Source: Halomonas halophila (GTDB lineage Bacteria > Pseudomonadota > Gammaproteobacteria > Pseudomonadales > Halomonadaceae). Taken from it: DNA of 64,000 nucleotides. The stretch spans positions 2,852,001 to 2,916,000 of the forward strand of contig NZ_CP129121.1 of NCBI RefSeq assembly GCF_030406665.1. The letters are read 5' to 3'. The notes beneath the pieces were generated by a model. The model did no database searches, was not told the origin of the DNA, and worked only from the letters and a program-made list of their open reading frames with translations. This document shows, one piece after another, positions 45,806 to 54,932 of the stretch; positions within the stretch are counted from its first letter, which is position 1, and each line of letters opens with the position of its first letter. The position numbers and the translations under genes were made by a program.

Positions 45806-45832
45806 GACGCCCGGGCCAGTGGCCCGGGCGTC
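45806..45832. terminator. Terminator between zinc-ribbon gene and purL
   Basis: GACGCCCGGGCC (45806-45817) pairs perfectly with GGCCCGGGCGTC (45821-45832) across an AGT loop, between convergent genes. Confidence 0.75.
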
Positions 45833-45854
45833 TCGCGTCGGTCAGCGGGACCGA

Positions 45855-48800
45855 TCAGCCCAGCCAGCGACGAGCATTACGGAACAGACGCATCCAGGCG
45901 CCGTCCTGAGTCCACTCGGCCGGACGCCAGGAATTGGTCACCGCACGCACCACGCGCTCGGGGTGCGGCATCATGGCGGTGACGCGGCCGTCCGGCGTGG
46001 TCAGGCCGGTGATGCCGGAAGGCGAGCCGTTGGGGTTGGCCGGATAGCGGGTGGACACCTGGCCATAGTTGTCCACGTAGCGCAGCGCCACCTGGGGGGA
46101 GCCCTGCATGCTGCGCAGGTGTGCGCTGTCGCGGAACTCGGCGCGGCCCTCGCCGTGGGCCACGGCGATCGGCAGCAGCGAGCCTTCCATGCCGGAGAGC
46201 AGGATCGACGGGCTCTCCTCCACGCGCACCATGGCCACGCGGGCCTCGAACTGCTCGGACTCGTTACGCACGAAGCGCGGCCAGGCCTCGGCGCCGGGGA
46301 TCAGCTCCTTGAGCTGGGAGAGCATCTGGCAGCCATTGCACACGCCCAGGGCGAAGCTGTCGTCGCGGCCGAAGAAGCCGGCGAACTGCTCCCGGGCCCG
46401 GTCGTTGAACAGCACCGACTTGGCCCAGCCGCCGCCGGCGCCCAGCACGTCGCCGTAGGAGAAGCCGCCGCAGGCCACCAGGCCCTTGAAGTCCTCCAGG
46501 CCGACGCGCCCCTCGAGGATGTCGCTCATGTGCACGTCGACGGCCTCGAAGCCGGCGTTGTCGAACGACCAGGCCATCTCCAGATGACCGTTGACGCCCT
46601 GCTCGCGCAGCACCGCCACCGCCGGCCTGGCGGTATTGACGAACGGCGCGGCGATGTCCTCGTTCACGTCGAAGCTCGGCTGGGCGGAGAGGCCCGGGTC
46701 GCGGCCGTCGAGCAGGCCGTCGAACTCGCTCTTGGCGCACTCGGCGTTGTCGCGCAGCGCCTGCATGCGATAGCTGGTCTCGCTCCAGGTGCGCTGGGCC
46801 AGCAGCCGGGTGGTCTCGAGCAGCGGCTCCTCGAACAGGGTCACGCGGACCTGGTCGTCGTAGCGCGGACGGGCGATCACGCCGCAGCTCTCGAGGCCGG
46901 CGCCGGCGAACTGCGCCAGCACGTCCTCGGTGTGCGCCCGCGGCACCTGGATCACCGCCCCGAGCTCCTCGGCGAACAGCGCGTTGAAGGCATCGGCGGG
47001 CTCGTCGATCAGCCAGTCGAGCTTGATCTCGAGGCCGGCGTGAGCGGCGAAGGCCATCTCCAGCAGGGTCACCAGCAGGCCGCCGTCGCTGCGGTCGTGG
47101 TAGGCCAGCAGCTTGCCGTCGGCGTTGAGGCCCTGGATCACGGTGAAGAACGCCTTGAGGTCCTCCGGATCGTCCAGGTCCGGGCACTCGTCGCCCACCT
47201 GGCCGTAGACCTGGGCCAGCGCCGAGCCGCCGAGGCGGTTCTTGCCGCCGCCGAGATCGATCAGGATCAGGTCGGACTCGTCCTGGGTCAGGTCGATCTG
47301 CGGGGTCAGCGTTTTCATGGCGTCGGTGACCGGGGCGAAGCCGGTGGTCACCAGGGTCAGCGGCGAGGTGATGCTCTTGTCCTCGACCTCGCCCTTGTCG
47401 TTCTCGGCCTGCCAGGCGGTGCGCATGGACATGGAGTCCTTGCCCACCGGCACGGCGATGCCGAGCGCCGGGCACAGCTCCATGCCCACGGCATGCACGG
47501 CGTCATACAGCGCCTGGTTCTCGCCCGGATGGCTGGCCGCGCTCATCCAGTTGGCGGAGAGCTTGACGTCGCCGAGCTTGGCGATCGGCGCCGCGGCCAG
47601 GTTGGTGATGGTCTCGGCCACCGCCAGGCGGGCGCTGGCGGCCGGATCGATCAGCGCCACCGGCGGGCGCTCGCCCATGGCCATGGCCTCGCCGGCATGG
47701 GTGTCGAAGGTCGCGGTGGTCACCGCCACGTCGGCCACCGGCACCTGCCACGGGCCGATCATCTGGTCACGGGCCACTTGGCCGGTGATCGAGCGGTCAC
47801 CGATGGTGATCAGGAAGTTCTTGGACGCCACGGTGGGCAGGCGCAGCACGCGGTCCATGGCCTCGCGCAGGTCGAGGTTGTCGAGCATGATGCCCGGCAT
47901 CTCGCGGCTCTCGCGGCTGAACTCGCGGGTCATCTTGGGCGGCTTGCCGAACAGCACGCTCATCGGCAGATCGACCGGCCTGGTGTCGAAGTGGCCGTCG
48001 CGGACCTCCAGGTGATGCGCCTCGGTGGCCTCGCCGACCACGGCGTAGGGGCAGCGCTCGCGCTGGCACAGGGCATCGAAGGCCGCGAGGTTCTCCGGGG
48101 CCACGGCGAGCACGTAGCGCTCCTGGGCCTCGTTGCACCAGATCTCCAGCGGGCTCATGCCCGGCTCGGCGTTGGGCACCTCGCGCAGCTCGAAGCGGCC
48201 GCCGCGGTCGCCGTCCTTGACCAGCTCCGGCAGGGCGTTGGACAGGCCGCCGGCACCCACGTCGTGGATGAAGCAGATCGGGTTGTCGTCGCCCAGCGCC
48301 CAGCAGCGGTCGATCACTTCCTGCACGCGACGCTCGATCTCGGGGTTGTCGCGCTGCACGGAGGCGAAGTCCAGGTCGGCGCTGGAGGCGCCGGAGGCCA
48401 TGGAGGAAGCCGCGCCGCCGCCCAGGCCGATCAGCATCGACGGCCCGCCCATCACGATCAGCTTGCCGCCGACCGGGATCTCGCCCTTCTGGACGTGGTC
48501 CTCGCGGATGTTGCCGTAGCCGCCGGCGATCATGATCGGCTTGTGGAAGCCGCGACGCTCGACGCCGTTGGCGCCCAGGGCGTCCTGCTCGTAGCTGCGG
48601 AAGTAGCCGGTCAGGTTGGGGCGACCGAACTCGTTGTTGAAGGCGGCGCCGCCGATCGGCCCCTCGAGCATGATCTCGAGGGCGTCGACGATGCGCTCGG
48701 GCTTGCCGTAGTCGAAGGCTTCCCAGGGCTGCACGAACTCGGGGATGCGCAGGTTGGAGACGGTGAAGCCGGTCAGGCCCGCCTTGGGCTTGCCGCCGAT

Positions 48801-49790
48801 GCCGGTGGCGCCCTCGTCGCGGATCTCGCCGCCAGCGCCGGTGGCCGCGCCCGGATGCGGAGCGATGGCCGTCGGGTGGTTGTGGGTCTCCACCTTCATC
48901 AGGATGTTGACCGGCTCCTGGTGGGCGGCGTAGACGGCGCGCTCGGCGGCGTCGCCGGTCAGCGGCGCGGCGAAGAAGCGGCCGGCCCGGCTTCCGCGGA
49001 TCACCGCGGCGTTGTCGCTGTAGGCCGAGAGGATGTCGTCCGGCGAGGCCTCATAGGTGTTCTTGATCATCTTGAACAGCGAGCGCGGCTGGGCCTCGCC
49101 GTCCACCACCCAGTCGGCGTTGAAGATCTTGTGCCGGCAGTGCTCGGAGTTCGCCTGGGCGAACATCATCAGCTCGACGTCGGCCGGGTTGCGGCCCAGG
49201 CCCTGGAAGGCCTCGCACAGGTAGTCGATCTCGTCCTCGGCCAGCGCCAGGCCCAGCGCGACGTTGGCCTCCTCCAGCGCCGGGCGACCGCCGCCGAGGA
49301 TGTCCACCTGGCCGAGCGGCGCCGGCTCGTGGTGGGCGAACAGCTTGGCGGCATCGGAGGCGTCGAACAGCACCGTCTCGGTCATGCGGTCGTGGAGCGC
49401 CGCGAGGACGGCCTCGTAGGCCTCCTCGGAGAGCTCGCCGGCGAAGCGCACCCGGTAGGCGATGCCGCGCTCGAGGCGACGGATCTGGCTCAGGCCGCAG
49501 TTGCGGGCGATGTCGGTGGCCTTCGAGGACCAGGGCGACTGGGTGCCGATGCGGGGTACCACCAGGAACAGGCGACCGTCGCCCCGGGCACCGGTATCGT
49601 GGGCCGGGCCGTAGTCCAGCAGGCGCTCGAGCAGGCGGCGATCCTCGCCCTCCAGCTCGCCGTCGTGGTCGACGAAGTGCACGTAGTCGGCGCCGAGCGC
49701 CTCGACCTGTGGAGCCACGGCGTGCAACGCTTCGAGCAGCTTGGCATGACGGAAGGCGGAGAGGGCGGGCGCGCCACGCAGTTCGAGCAT
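45855..49790 (-). CDS. purL: Phosphoribosylformylglycinamidine synthase PurL
   Basis: From ATG 49790 (MLELRGAPALSAF) the product has 1311 residues, close to the 1295 of E. coli PurL; the upstream frame to 50000 overlaps mltF and is rejected. It converts FGAR to FGAM with ATP and glutamine. In order: an N-terminal domain, the two synthetase halves (VETHNHPTAIAPHPGAATG; VAVPVGKDSMSMRTAW-like region), and a class I glutamine amidotransferase with the Cys in GVCNGCQMLSQL and a catalytic His in PHPER. It is divergent from mltF, as in E. coli. No riboswitch or PurR box was identified in the 166 bp upstream. Confidence 0.97.
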   Translation of the reverse strand: MLELRGAPALSAFRHAKLLEALHAVAPQVEALGADYVHFVDHDGELEGEDRRLLERLLDYGPAHDTGARGDGRLFLVVPRIGTQSPWSSKATDIARNCGLSQIRRLERGIAYRVRFAGELSEEAYEAVLAALHDRMTETVLFDASDAAKLFAHHEPAPLGQVDILGGGRPALEEANVALGLALAEDEIDYLCEAFQGLGRNPADVELMMFAQANSEHCRHKIFNADWVVDGEAQPRSLFKMIKNTYEASPDDILSAYSDNAAVIRGSRAGRFFAAPLTGDAAERAVYAAHQEPVNILMKVETHNHPTAIAPHPGAATGAGGEIRDEGATGIGGKPKAGLTGFTVSNLRIPEFVQPWEAFDYGKPERIVDALEIMLEGPIGGAAFNNEFGRPNLTGYFRSYEQDALGANGVERRGFHKPIMIAGGYGNIREDHVQKGEIPVGGKLIVMGGPSMLIGLGGGAASSMASGASSADLDFASVQRDNPEIERRVQEVIDRCWALGDDNPICFIHDVGAGGLSNALPELVKDGDRGGRFELREVPNAEPGMSPLEIWCNEAQERYVLAVAPENLAAFDALCQRERCPYAVVGEATEAHHLEVRDGHFDTRPVDLPMSVLFGKPPKMTREFSRESREMPGIMLDNLDLREAMDRVLRLPTVASKNFLITIGDRSITGQVARDQMIGPWQVPVADVAVTTATFDTHAGEAMAMGERPPVALIDPAASARLAVAETITNLAAAPIAKLGDVKLSANWMSAASHPGENQALYDAVHAVGMELCPALGIAVPVGKDSMSMRTAWQAENDKGEVEDKSITSPLTLVTTGFAPVTDAMKTLTPQIDLTQDESDLILIDLGGGKNRLGGSALAQVYGQVGDECPDLDDPEDLKAFFTVIQGLNADGKLLAYHDRSDGGLLVTLLEMAFAAHAGLEIKLDWLIDEPADAFNALFAEELGAVIQVPRAHTEDVLAQFAGAGLESCGVIARPRYDDQVRVTLFEEPLLETTRLLAQRTWSETSYRMQALRDNAECAKSEFDGLLDGRDPGLSAQPSFDVNEDIAAPFVNTARPAVAVLREQGVNGHLEMAWSFDNAGFEAVDVHMSDILEGRVGLEDFKGLVACGGFSYGDVLGAGGGWAKSVLFNDRAREQFAGFFGRDDSFALGVCNGCQMLSQLKELIPGAEAWPRFVRNESEQFEARVAMVRVEESPSILLSGMEGSLLPIAVAHGEGRAEFRDSAHLRSMQGSPQVALRYVDNYGQVSTRYPANPNGSPSGITGLTTPDGRVTAMMPHPERVVRAVTNSWRPAEWTQDGAWMRLFRNARRWLG

Positions 49791-49956
49791 ATCCTGGGGC
49801 CTCTGAAACAAGCAGAATGCGGTAAAGACGGGGGCCGCGGCCGGCGGCAATGAGCGCACATGATACTGGAAAGCGCGGGCGGCGAGAAATCGGCGTGGAT
49901 GACAGCCTGCGAGGCGCTGGGTAAGGTGGCGGTACTCATCGCATCCCGACATCACT

Positions 49957-51411
49957 ATGCTGGCATCCCTGCTCGACCACCTGCGCCGCCGCCGGCGCAA
50001 CTACGCGACCCTGTGCGCGTTACTGGGGCTGGGCCTGATCACCGATCGCCCCCACCGCGCCCCCGGACCTCTGCTCGAGGAGGTACGGACGCGGGACTTC
50101 CTCAACGTCCAGACCCGCAACACCCCCACGACCTACTACGAGGGCCGCCAGGGGCCGACCGGCTTCGAATACGAGCTGATGCGGCGCTTCGCCGATTTCC
50201 TGGGCGTCAGCCTCAACCTGGACGCCGACCACGACATCGCAGGCGTCCTCGAGGCGGTCCGCCACGAGGGCGATCTCGGCGCCGCGGCCCTGCCGCTGGA
50301 CCCCACCCTGGACGGCCTGATGTTCAGCCGCCCCATCCTGCCGCTGCAACCGGTGCTGGTGTATCGCCGCGGGCTGCCGCCCCCCGGCGAGATTGCCGAC
50401 CTCGAGGGTCTCGCGATCGGCACCCTGAGCAATACCGGCACCGATCGGGTGATGCACGAACTGAAGGCCGAGCACCCCTGGCTGAGCTGGCAGGAGGCCG
50501 ATGACATCGAGGTCTCGGCACTGCTCGGCCGGGTTGCCGATGGCACCCTGGACGCCGCCGTGGTCTTCGAGCGCCAGTTCCGCCTCAACCGGCTGTTCTT
50601 CCCCGAGGTGGAGGACGGTTTCCGGCTGGGGCGCCCGCTGTCGCTGGCCTGGGCCTTCCCCAGCGAGCGCGGGCTCGGCCTGCTGCGCGAGGCCAATCGC
50701 TTCCTCGAGACGCTGCAGGACAGCGGCCTGCTGGCCCGCCTCGAGACCCGCTATCTGGGTCGCGACAACTATCTGGAATACGTCGGCGCGCGCACTTTCA
50801 TCGGTCACGTCCACGAACGGCTGCCCACCTACGACGCCCTGTTCCGCGAGGCCGCTCGCGACAGCGGATTCGACTGGAAGCTGCTGGCCGCGGTGGGCTA
50901 TCAGGAATCCCACTGGCAGCCCGACGCCACCTCGCCTACCGGGGTGCGCGGGCTGATGATGCTGACCAATGCCACCGCCGGGGAGCTCGGCGTCGACAAC
51001 CGCCTCGACCCGGCCCAGAGCATCCATGGCGGCGCGCGTTACCTGCGCTCGCTAAAGGATCGTCTGCCGGAGTCGATAACCGGGGACGACCGCTTGTTCA
51101 TGGCCCTGGCCGCCTACAACGTGGGCCTCGGCCATCTCTACGATGCCCGTCGCCTCGCGGAGATGCGCGGCGGCGACCCCGACACCTGGGAAGACGTGCG
51201 CGACGCCCTGCCCCTGCTGCAGGAGCGCGAATGGTACAGCAAGACCCGCTACGGCTATGCCAGGGGCGGCGAGCCGGTCATCTACGTTCGCAACATTCGT
51301 CGCTACCACGAGATCCTCGCCTATGTGGACCGCAGCCGTCAGCAGTTCCATCGCCTCAGCGCCCGTCAGCCCTCTGGCGCGGACGACGCTGGCGCCCCGC
51401 CAAGCGGCTGA
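49957..51411 (+). CDS. mltF: Membrane-bound lytic murein transglycosylase F
   Basis: The 484-residue protein has an N-terminal hydrophobic segment (about 17-29), a periplasmic solute-binding-like domain (about 45-270: VQTRNTPTTYYEGRQGPTGFEYELMRRF) and an SLT lysozyme-like domain (about 290-430). The catalytic Glu is E317 in AVGYQESHW, followed by SPTGVRGLMMLTNATA and AAYNVGLGH. It cleaves glycan strands to 1,6-anhydro products, which AmpD (also here) helps recycle. The start lacks a strong ribosome-binding site. It is 9 bp upstream of the diguanylate cyclase gene. Confidence 0.93.
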   Translation: MLASLLDHLRRRRRNYATLCALLGLGLITDRPHRAPGPLLEEVRTRDFLNVQTRNTPTTYYEGRQGPTGFEYELMRRFADFLGVSLNLDADHDIAGVLEAVRHEGDLGAAALPLDPTLDGLMFSRPILPLQPVLVYRRGLPPPGEIADLEGLAIGTLSNTGTDRVMHELKAEHPWLSWQEADDIEVSALLGRVADGTLDAAVVFERQFRLNRLFFPEVEDGFRLGRPLSLAWAFPSERGLGLLREANRFLETLQDSGLLARLETRYLGRDNYLEYVGARTFIGHVHERLPTYDALFREAARDSGFDWKLLAAVGYQESHWQPDATSPTGVRGLMMLTNATAGELGVDNRLDPAQSIHGGARYLRSLKDRLPESITGDDRLFMALAAYNVGLGHLYDARRLAEMRGGDPDTWEDVRDALPLLQEREWYSKTRYGYARGGEPVIYVRNIRRYHEILAYVDRSRQQFHRLSARQPSGADDAGAPPSG

Positions 51412-51420
51412 GATCCGCTC

Positions 51421-53403
51421 ATGAAATACCGGCTTGGCGCCCTGCCGCTGTCGGCCGCCGCCCCGCTGGTGGCGCTGCTCGGCCTGCTGATGGCGTCCCT
51501 GCCCCTGGCGGGAGCCGGCACGGAACTGATCCTCATCGGCCTGACCGCCGCCGGCCAGCTGGCCTGGCACCTGCGGCACCTGATGCTGTCGCGGCTGGTG
51601 ACATGGCCGACGCTGGCCTGGCTGGCCATCGCCCTGCTCAGCTATCAGCTGCCGGAAGCCTGGGTGTCCCAGGCCGACTGGAACCGCTGGGAGGGGCGCC
51701 TGATGGCGGGGAGCCACATCGACGACTGGCGCCCTCCGCTGCTGATGCTGCTGTGCCTGGGCCTACTGAACCTCAGCCTGCTGACCCGCACCCGAGCCAA
51801 CCTCGGCGCCCCGCTGCTGATGGGCACCGCCGGCCTGGCGCTGCTCGCTCAACTGCTGGCCCCTCACCCCACGGACGGGCCGCTGGCGCTGAGCCCCGAC
51901 GGCCCACTGCTCGCCGCCCAGGCCTGCCTGCTGCTCGCCCAGCTGGTCGACATCCTCGGTGGCTGGCGGACCTCGCGAAACAGCATCCTGCGCGCCCTGT
52001 GGCCTTCGCTGCTGCTGGCCACGCTGACGATGGGGCTGTGGTATCACCAGCATCGGGACGCCGACCGCCAGCAGCAGCAGGCGATCGCCGAGCTCGGGCA
52101 ACGGCTGGGCCAGCGGCTCTCGGACGAGATCGACGACCACCTGGCCGCCATGCGTCGCTTCGCCGCGTCATGGCGCTGGCAGGACGCACCGCCCTCCGCC
52201 GACCAGTGGGCCTATCAGGCCGAGCTGTACCACCAGGACTTCCCGTACCTGCTCAACATCGCTTTCATCGACCCGCGAAGCCGTATCCTCCACGTACATC
52301 CGGCCAATGCGTACAACACGCCGTTGCTCGGCACCCGGCTGTTCGAGGCTCAGCCGGACGGACGCGAGGCGCTGGGCAAGGCCCTGCACGATGGCACCAT
52401 CGGCCAGACCCGGGTCATCGCGCTGCTCCAGGGCCAGCCCGGCATGGTCCATTACCTGCCGGTCATCCAGGCCCGGGACGCCCGCATCCTCGGCGCCGTG
52501 GGCGTGGTGGTCGGCCTGCGCTCGATGGCGGACACGCTGTTCCGTCAGGTCGCCCCCGACACCGCCGCCCTGACGCTGCTGGACGGCGAACGGCTGCTCG
52601 CCCACCAGGGCACCGCCCGGCGCCCCGGCCCCTGGCGCCATGCCTCGCCGCTGACGCTGGACGACCTGTCGCTGACCCTGATCACCCGCCCCGGCCACGA
52701 TGCACTGCTGGCCCGGCGCCCACGACTGCCGGTGGTCACCCTGGCGGCGGGGCTGACGCTGGCTTACCTGCTCTACCTGGCCCTGTTCGCCCGCCGCTAC
52801 ATGCAACTGCAGCACCGTCAGGCACGGCGCTCCAACCGCGAGCTGCGCCGCGAGGTGCGCAACCGCACCCGGCTGCAGCAGGAAGTCGAGTGGCTCGCCA
52901 CCCACGACGAACTCACCCGGCTGCCCAACCGACGCCGCTTCCTCCAGGTGCTGGCGGAACACGACCGGGTGCGACCGCTGAGCGTGCTGCTGTGCGATAT
53001 CGACCACTTCAAGCTGGTCAACGACCGGCTCGGTCACCTGGTCGGCGACCGCTATCTCGCCGAGCTGGGCCGACTCGGCCACGCGGTGCTCGATGCCGCC
53101 GGCGGCGTCTTCGCCCGGCTCGGCGGCGAGGAGTTCGTCGCCTGCCTGCCCGGGTCGAGCGCGGAAGACGCGGAAGCGGTGGCGAGGCGCCTGCAGGCGG
53201 CCCTCGCCGAGAGTCGGCTGACGCATCAGGACGGCGCACCGGTGACCCTCAGCGTCGGCGTGGCGACCCTCGACGAGGGGCCGCTGGTGGCCGATGAGCT
53301 GCTCCAGGCCGCCGACGACGCCCTCTACCGTGCCAAGTCACTGGGGCGCGACCGCATCGAGCGGGCCACCTCGCCGGCCGACCTACCCGTCGGTGGCCCC
53401 TGA
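51421..53403 (+). CDS. Membrane sensor diguanylate cyclase (GGDEF)
   Basis: The 660-residue protein has about seven hydrophobic segments in the first 200 residues, a periplasmic CHASE-like sensor region (about 210-430, with FPYLLNIAFIDPRSRILHVHP), another transmembrane segment (about 440-460), a coiled coil and a C-terminal GGDEF domain. The signature is GGEEF at residues 568-572, active-type. The RxxD inhibitory site five residues before it is absent, so product inhibition may not occur. It makes cyclic di-GMP in response to an unknown periplasmic ligand. It lies 9 bp after mltF. Its last 21 bases overlap the 3' end of tadA on the other strand. Confidence 0.88.
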   Translation: MKYRLGALPLSAAAPLVALLGLLMASLPLAGAGTELILIGLTAAGQLAWHLRHLMLSRLVTWPTLAWLAIALLSYQLPEAWVSQADWNRWEGRLMAGSHIDDWRPPLLMLLCLGLLNLSLLTRTRANLGAPLLMGTAGLALLAQLLAPHPTDGPLALSPDGPLLAAQACLLLAQLVDILGGWRTSRNSILRALWPSLLLATLTMGLWYHQHRDADRQQQQAIAELGQRLGQRLSDEIDDHLAAMRRFAASWRWQDAPPSADQWAYQAELYHQDFPYLLNIAFIDPRSRILHVHPANAYNTPLLGTRLFEAQPDGREALGKALHDGTIGQTRVIALLQGQPGMVHYLPVIQARDARILGAVGVVVGLRSMADTLFRQVAPDTAALTLLDGERLLAHQGTARRPGPWRHASPLTLDDLSLTLITRPGHDALLARRPRLPVVTLAAGLTLAYLLYLALFARRYMQLQHRQARRSNRELRREVRNRTRLQQEVEWLATHDELTRLPNRRRFLQVLAEHDRVRPLSVLLCDIDHFKLVNDRLGHLVGDRYLAELGRLGHAVLDAAGGVFARLGGEEFVACLPGSSAEDAEAVARRLQAALAESRLTHQDGAPVTLSVGVATLDEGPLVADELLQAADDALYRAKSLGRDRIERATSPADLPVGGP

Positions 53404-53853
53404 ACGGCGTTCGGCGAAGAAGGCCTTGAGCAGCTTCGAGACCCGGGCGGCCAGCACCCCGCCCTCCACCGTCACTCGATGGTTGTACCAGGGCTGGGCG
53501 AACAGGTTGGCCTTCGACTCGACCATGCCGGTGCGTGGCTCGGCGGCACCGTAGACCACCCGCGCCAGCCGCGCGTGGATGATCGCCCCGGTGCACATCA
53601 GGCAGGGCTCCAGGGTCACGAACAGGGTGCAGCCATCGAGGCGGTAGTTGCCGAGGCGCGTGCCGGCATCGCGCAGGGCGCGGATCTCGGCGTGGGCGCT
53701 GGGGTCATGGCCCGCCACCGGCGCGTTGTAGCCCTCGCCGACGATCTCGCCGGCGGCGTCCACCACCACCGCGCCGACCGGCACCTCCCCGGCCTCCCCG
53801 GCCAGCCGTGCCTGCTCGAGGGCACGATGCATGTAGAACTCGTCGCTGCGCAT
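53383..53853 (-). CDS. tadA: tRNA adenosine(34) deaminase TadA
   Basis: From ATG 53853 (MRSDEFYMHRALEQAR; GGGAG upstream) the product has 156 residues. It converts A34 to inosine in tRNA-Arg(ACG). The zinc ligands are H54 (SAHAEIRAL, with proton-shuttle E56), C84 and C87 (LEPCLMCTGA). YGAAEPRTGMVESKANLF is also conserved. The longer reading frame to 54849 runs antisense through tesB and is rejected. It is divergent from tesB (90 bp) and overlaps the diguanylate cyclase 3' end by 21 bp. Confidence 0.95.
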   Translation of the reverse strand: MRSDEFYMHRALEQARLAGEAGEVPVGAVVVDAAGEIVGEGYNAPVAGHDPSAHAEIRALRDAGTRLGNYRLDGCTLFVTLEPCLMCTGAIIHARLARVVYGAAEPRTGMVESKANLFAQPWYNHRVTVEGGVLAARVSKLLKAFFAERRSGATDG

Positions 53854-53943
53854 GACCGCCGACTCCCGTAGACTACTCAGAATGAAACATTCGTATGAAC
53901 GCCCGCCACGCGCGGATGCCGTGGCCCATGGAGGATACCCGGA

Positions 53944-54753
53944 ATGAGCGACGCCCTGAACGACCTGGCCGACCTGCTGCGCCTCGAGCCCCTGGAGGAG
54001 AACCTGTTCCGCGGCCGTAGCCAGGATCTGGGCCTGCCCCAACTGTTCGGCGGCCAGGTGCTCGGCCAGGCGCTCTCCGCGGCCACTCATACCGTGGACG
54101 CCAGCCGGCGCGTGCACTCGCTGCACGGCTATTTCCTGCGCCCCGGCGACGCCAGCCGCCCGGTGATCTACCAGGTCGACGCGGTGCGCGACGGCCGCAG
54201 TTTCACCACCCGCCGCATCACCGCCATCCAGAAGGGCCGGCCGATCTTCTTCTGCAGCGCCTCCTTCCACGGCCAGGAGAGCGGCCTCGACCACCAGCCG
54301 ACGATGCCCGAGGTGCCCGCCCCGGAGGCCCTCGACCGGGCCAACCTGCACCAGCGCTTCCCTGGCCACCCGATCGAGTTCTGCCACATCGAGGACGACG
54401 CCGAGCCGGGGCGCCCGGCCCGCAAGCGGCTGTGGTTCCGCCTCGCAGGCGAGCTGCCGGACGACCCGGCCCTGCATCGCTACCTGCTCGCCTACAGCTC
54501 CGACTTCCACCTGCTGACCACCGCACTGGTGCCCCACGGCAAGCGCTTCGGCGATCCCGACCTGCGCATCGCCAGCCTCGATCACTCGCTGTGGTTCCAC
54601 CACGACGTCAGGGTCAACGACTGGCTGCTCTACGACATGGACAGCCCCTGGGCCGGCGGCGCCCGCGCCTTCACTCGCGGCAGCATCTACGACCGCCAGG
54701 GCCGCCTGGTCGCCTCCAGCGCCCAGGAGGGCCTGACCCGGCTGGACGACTGA
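53944..54753 (+). CDS. tesB: Acyl-CoA thioesterase II TesB
   Basis: The 269-residue double-hotdog thioesterase hydrolyses acyl-CoA. LFGGQVLGQALSAA and HSLHGYFLRPGD in the first half and LASLDHSLWFHHD in the second are the family signatures; D in this last motif is part of the catalytic triad. GGAGGA lies about 8 bases before the start. A 32-nt palindrome follows the stop codon. Confidence 0.95.
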   Translation: MSDALNDLADLLRLEPLEENLFRGRSQDLGLPQLFGGQVLGQALSAATHTVDASRRVHSLHGYFLRPGDASRPVIYQVDAVRDGRSFTTRRITAIQKGRPIFFCSASFHGQESGLDHQPTMPEVPAPEALDRANLHQRFPGHPIEFCHIEDDAEPGRPARKRLWFRLAGELPDDPALHRYLLAYSSDFHLLTTALVPHGKRFGDPDLRIASLDHSLWFHHDVRVNDWLLYDMDSPWAGGARAFTRGSIYDRQGRLVASSAQEGLTRLDD

Positions 54754-54771
54754 GGCCTGCGGCACAAACGA

Positions 54772-54803
54772 CGACGCCGCCCCTGATATCAGGGGCGGCG
54801 TCG
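54772..54803. terminator. 32-nt perfect palindrome, terminator between tesB and tRNA-Thr
   Basis: Positions 54772-54803 are a perfect palindrome centred on GATATC, giving about a 14-bp stem. It serves both tesB and the convergent tRNA-Thr transcript. No long U-tract follows on either strand. Confidence 0.7.
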
Positions 54804-54810
54804 CGAGAAG

Positions 54811-54886
54811 TGGTGCCGGCGAGTGGACTCGAACCACCGACCTACGCATTACGAGTGCGTTGCTCTACCAGCTGAGCTACACCGGC
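54811..54886 (-). tRNA. tRNA-Thr (anticodon CGU)
   Basis: The minus strand folds into a complete cloverleaf starting GCCGGTGTAGCTCAG with anticodon loop CTCGTAA and an encoded CCA end (54811-54814 complement). Length is 76 nt, close to E. coli thrW. Confidence 0.97.
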
Positions 54887-54896
54887 TTTGCGCCGC

Positions 54897-54926
54897 ATCA
54901 TACGGCCCGACACGCCGCGCTGCCAA
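54897..54926 (-). promoter_or_regulatory. tRNA-Thr promoter
   Basis: On the minus strand TTGGCA (54921-54926), 18-bp spacer and TATGAT (54897-54902) form a good sigma-70 promoter 10 bases before the tRNA, between the amiC stop and the tRNA. Confidence 0.8.
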
Positions 54927-54932
54927 GAGGCC

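Noticed and set aside
45819..49853. A plus-strand open frame of 1344 codons opposite purL.
   Set aside because: It lies antisense to an unmistakable purL; its His/Gln/Gly/Val-rich translation is the typical shadow of a GC-rich gene. The same applies to frames at 24718-28374 (opposite aceE/aceF), 18434-21076 (opposite plsB) and 8978-11995 (opposite crbS).
49791..49956. Purine riboswitch upstream of purL.
   Set aside because: No conserved purine riboswitch core or strong stem set could be recognised.
53854..54849. N-terminal extension of tadA to 488 residues.
   Set aside because: The extra part is antisense to tesB, while the normal tadA start has a ribosome-binding site and gives the usual family length.
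54772..54886. Attachment site of an integrative element at tRNA-Thr with a nearby palindrome.
   Set aside because: There is no integrase, no direct repeat of the tRNA 3' end and only core genes around. The palindrome is better read as a terminator.
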